A DNA stretch of 7,288 bases from contig ASPF01000002.1 of NCBI GenBank assembly GCA_000405685.1, positions 1-7,288 on the forward strand, in the 5' to 3' direction. A model generated the notes under the pieces. The model worked only from the letters and a program-made list of their open reading frames with translations. It did no database searches and had not been told where the DNA came from. This document shows, piece after piece, positions 6,793 through 7,288 of this stretch (position 1 is the first letter of the stretch; every line of letters begins with the position of its first letter). The DNA is from Candidatus Geocrenenecus sp. JGI 0000106-J15 (GTDB taxonomy: Archaea; Thermoproteota; Nitrososphaeria_A; Caldarchaeales; Wolframiiraptoraceae). A program made the translations under genes and the position numbers.

Positions 6793-7288
6793 TTGAAGGC
6801 TCAAGTAGTAGTTGTTGGAGGCGGAGCCGTCGGCTTAATAGCTGCTAAGACTTTGGTTGAGAACGGCCTCGAAACAATTTTAGTTGAAGAACATGAAGAG
6901 ATTGGAGTTCCTGAGCATTGTGCAGGACTATTCAATCTTGTAAATTTTAAGAGACTAGGTTTACCTATTTCTGAGAAGTATTTTGAAAATATTGTTAGAG
7001 GAGCGGTTTTACATTCACCTACAGGCAGGAAGATAGAACTAGACGCTGGACGAAGTATTGCAATAGTTACATCTAGAAGAGGTTTAGACCTTTTCTTAGC
7101 GGAAGAATTTGAAAAAAAAGGTGGAAGCTTGATGTTAGGAAATAGAGTAGTAAACGTAACTAGTGGAGATAATCTTGTAAAAGTTGAGACGAGGAGAGGT
7201 TTAGAGATAAAAGCTGAGAAGCTAGTTGATGCAGAAGGTATGGCTTCGATTCTTCTTCGAAAAATTCTAAACAAGACTACAGAGAGAA
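6793..7288 (+). CDS. Geranylgeranyl reductase family flavoprotein, N-terminal part (3'-partial)
   Basis: This is the FAD-binding N-terminus of a geranylgeranyl reductase, likely acting on digeranylgeranylglycerophospholipid or geranylgeranyl-PP in archaeal lipid synthesis. Residues 4-14 form a Rossmann strand and dinucleotide loop GGGAVG (G9, G11, G14). An acidic residue at the end of the second strand (E32) would hold the ribose. PEHCAGLF (40-47) carries a cysteine of the kind found in the substrate/flavin region of this family. SRRGLDLFLAEE (94-105) is the typical arginine/aspartate segment. I place the start at TTG 6793: it leaves only 3 residues before the Rossmann strand and follows a TATA box. 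The frame is open to the window end (165 codons). The last 31 residues duplicate those at the junction end of the 5249-5993 fragment, which supplies the remainder of the protein. Confidence 0.9.
   Translation, partial: MKAQVVVVGGGAVGLIAAKTLVENGLETILVEEHEEIGVPEHCAGLFNLVNFKRLGLPISEKYFENIVRGAVLHSPTGRKIELDAGRSIAIVTSRRGLDLFLAEEFEKKGGSLMLGNRVVNVTSGDNLVKVETRRGLEIKAEKLVDAEGMASILLRKILNKTTER
7194..7288 (-). repeat. Right copy of the perfect 95-bp inverted repeat, at the window end
   Basis: This is the exact reverse complement of 5899-5993. Upstream of 7194 the GGR coding sequence continues naturally, so this copy sits in its native left-hand context, while the copy at 5899-5993 sits in its native C-terminal context. 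The two copies together define one GGR gene, not two. The last base of the window is the last base of the match. Confidence 0.97.

Noticed and set aside
5899..7288. Insertion sequence or integron-like element bounded by the 95-bp inverted repeats
   Set aside because: The repeats are ordinary GGR coding sequence, the interior holds housekeeping genes, and there is no transposase, integrase or target duplication.

Overview
The window reads as chromosomal DNA of a hyperthermophilic archaeon. It is AT-rich. It encodes reverse gyrase, the protein most strongly tied to hyperthermophily, and a geranylgeranyl reductase of the type that saturates archaeal isoprenoid lipids. Several genes have a TATA-like box about 20-30 nt before the start codon, as expected for leaderless or short-leader archaeal transcripts. 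The order cannot be fixed from the sequence; a thermoproteotal or korarchaeal-type lineage is only a guess.

Layout. 1-3408 (+) is reverse gyrase without its extreme N-terminus. 3405-3788 (-) is RidA, tail-to-tail with reverse gyrase and sharing 4 nt at the stop codons. A 67-bp divergent promoter region follows. 3856-4917 (+) is a large HAD phosphatase-like protein, and 4961-5212 (+) is a small PqqD-like winged-helix protein with its own TATA box. 5249-5993 (-) is the C-terminal two thirds of a geranylgeranyl reductase (GGR). 5994-6395 (+) is the C-terminal end of a threonine synthase running in frame into a PadR-like winged helix. 6392-6679 (-) is acylphosphatase, again overlapping its convergent neighbour by 4 nt. 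6793-7288 (+) is the N-terminal part of the same GGR, cut off by the window end. No stretch longer than 300 bases lacks a gene, and I see no tRNA, rRNA, CRISPR array or insertion sequence.

The main anomaly is a perfect 95-bp inverted repeat, 5899-5993 against 7194-7288. It lies inside the GGR coding sequence on both sides and the right copy ends exactly at the last base of the window. Joining 6793-7193 to the reverse complement of 5249-5993 rebuilds one uninterrupted 381-codon GGR. The left copy instead runs abruptly at 5993/5994 into the middle of a threonine synthase gene. The simplest explanation is a fold-back (inverted) chimera from genome amplification or assembly. The native order would then be reverse gyrase(+), RidA(-), HAD(+), PqqD-like(+), GGR(-), acylphosphatase(+), threonine synthase-wHTH(-). 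A genuine inversion or inverted duplication is the alternative.

The genes look like housekeeping functions: DNA topology, reactive-enamine detoxification, phosphate ester/acyl phosphate hydrolysis, lipid saturation and threonine synthesis. I find no defence or mobile system. The biologically interesting items are the threonine synthase-winged helix fusion and the orphan PqqD-like protein.
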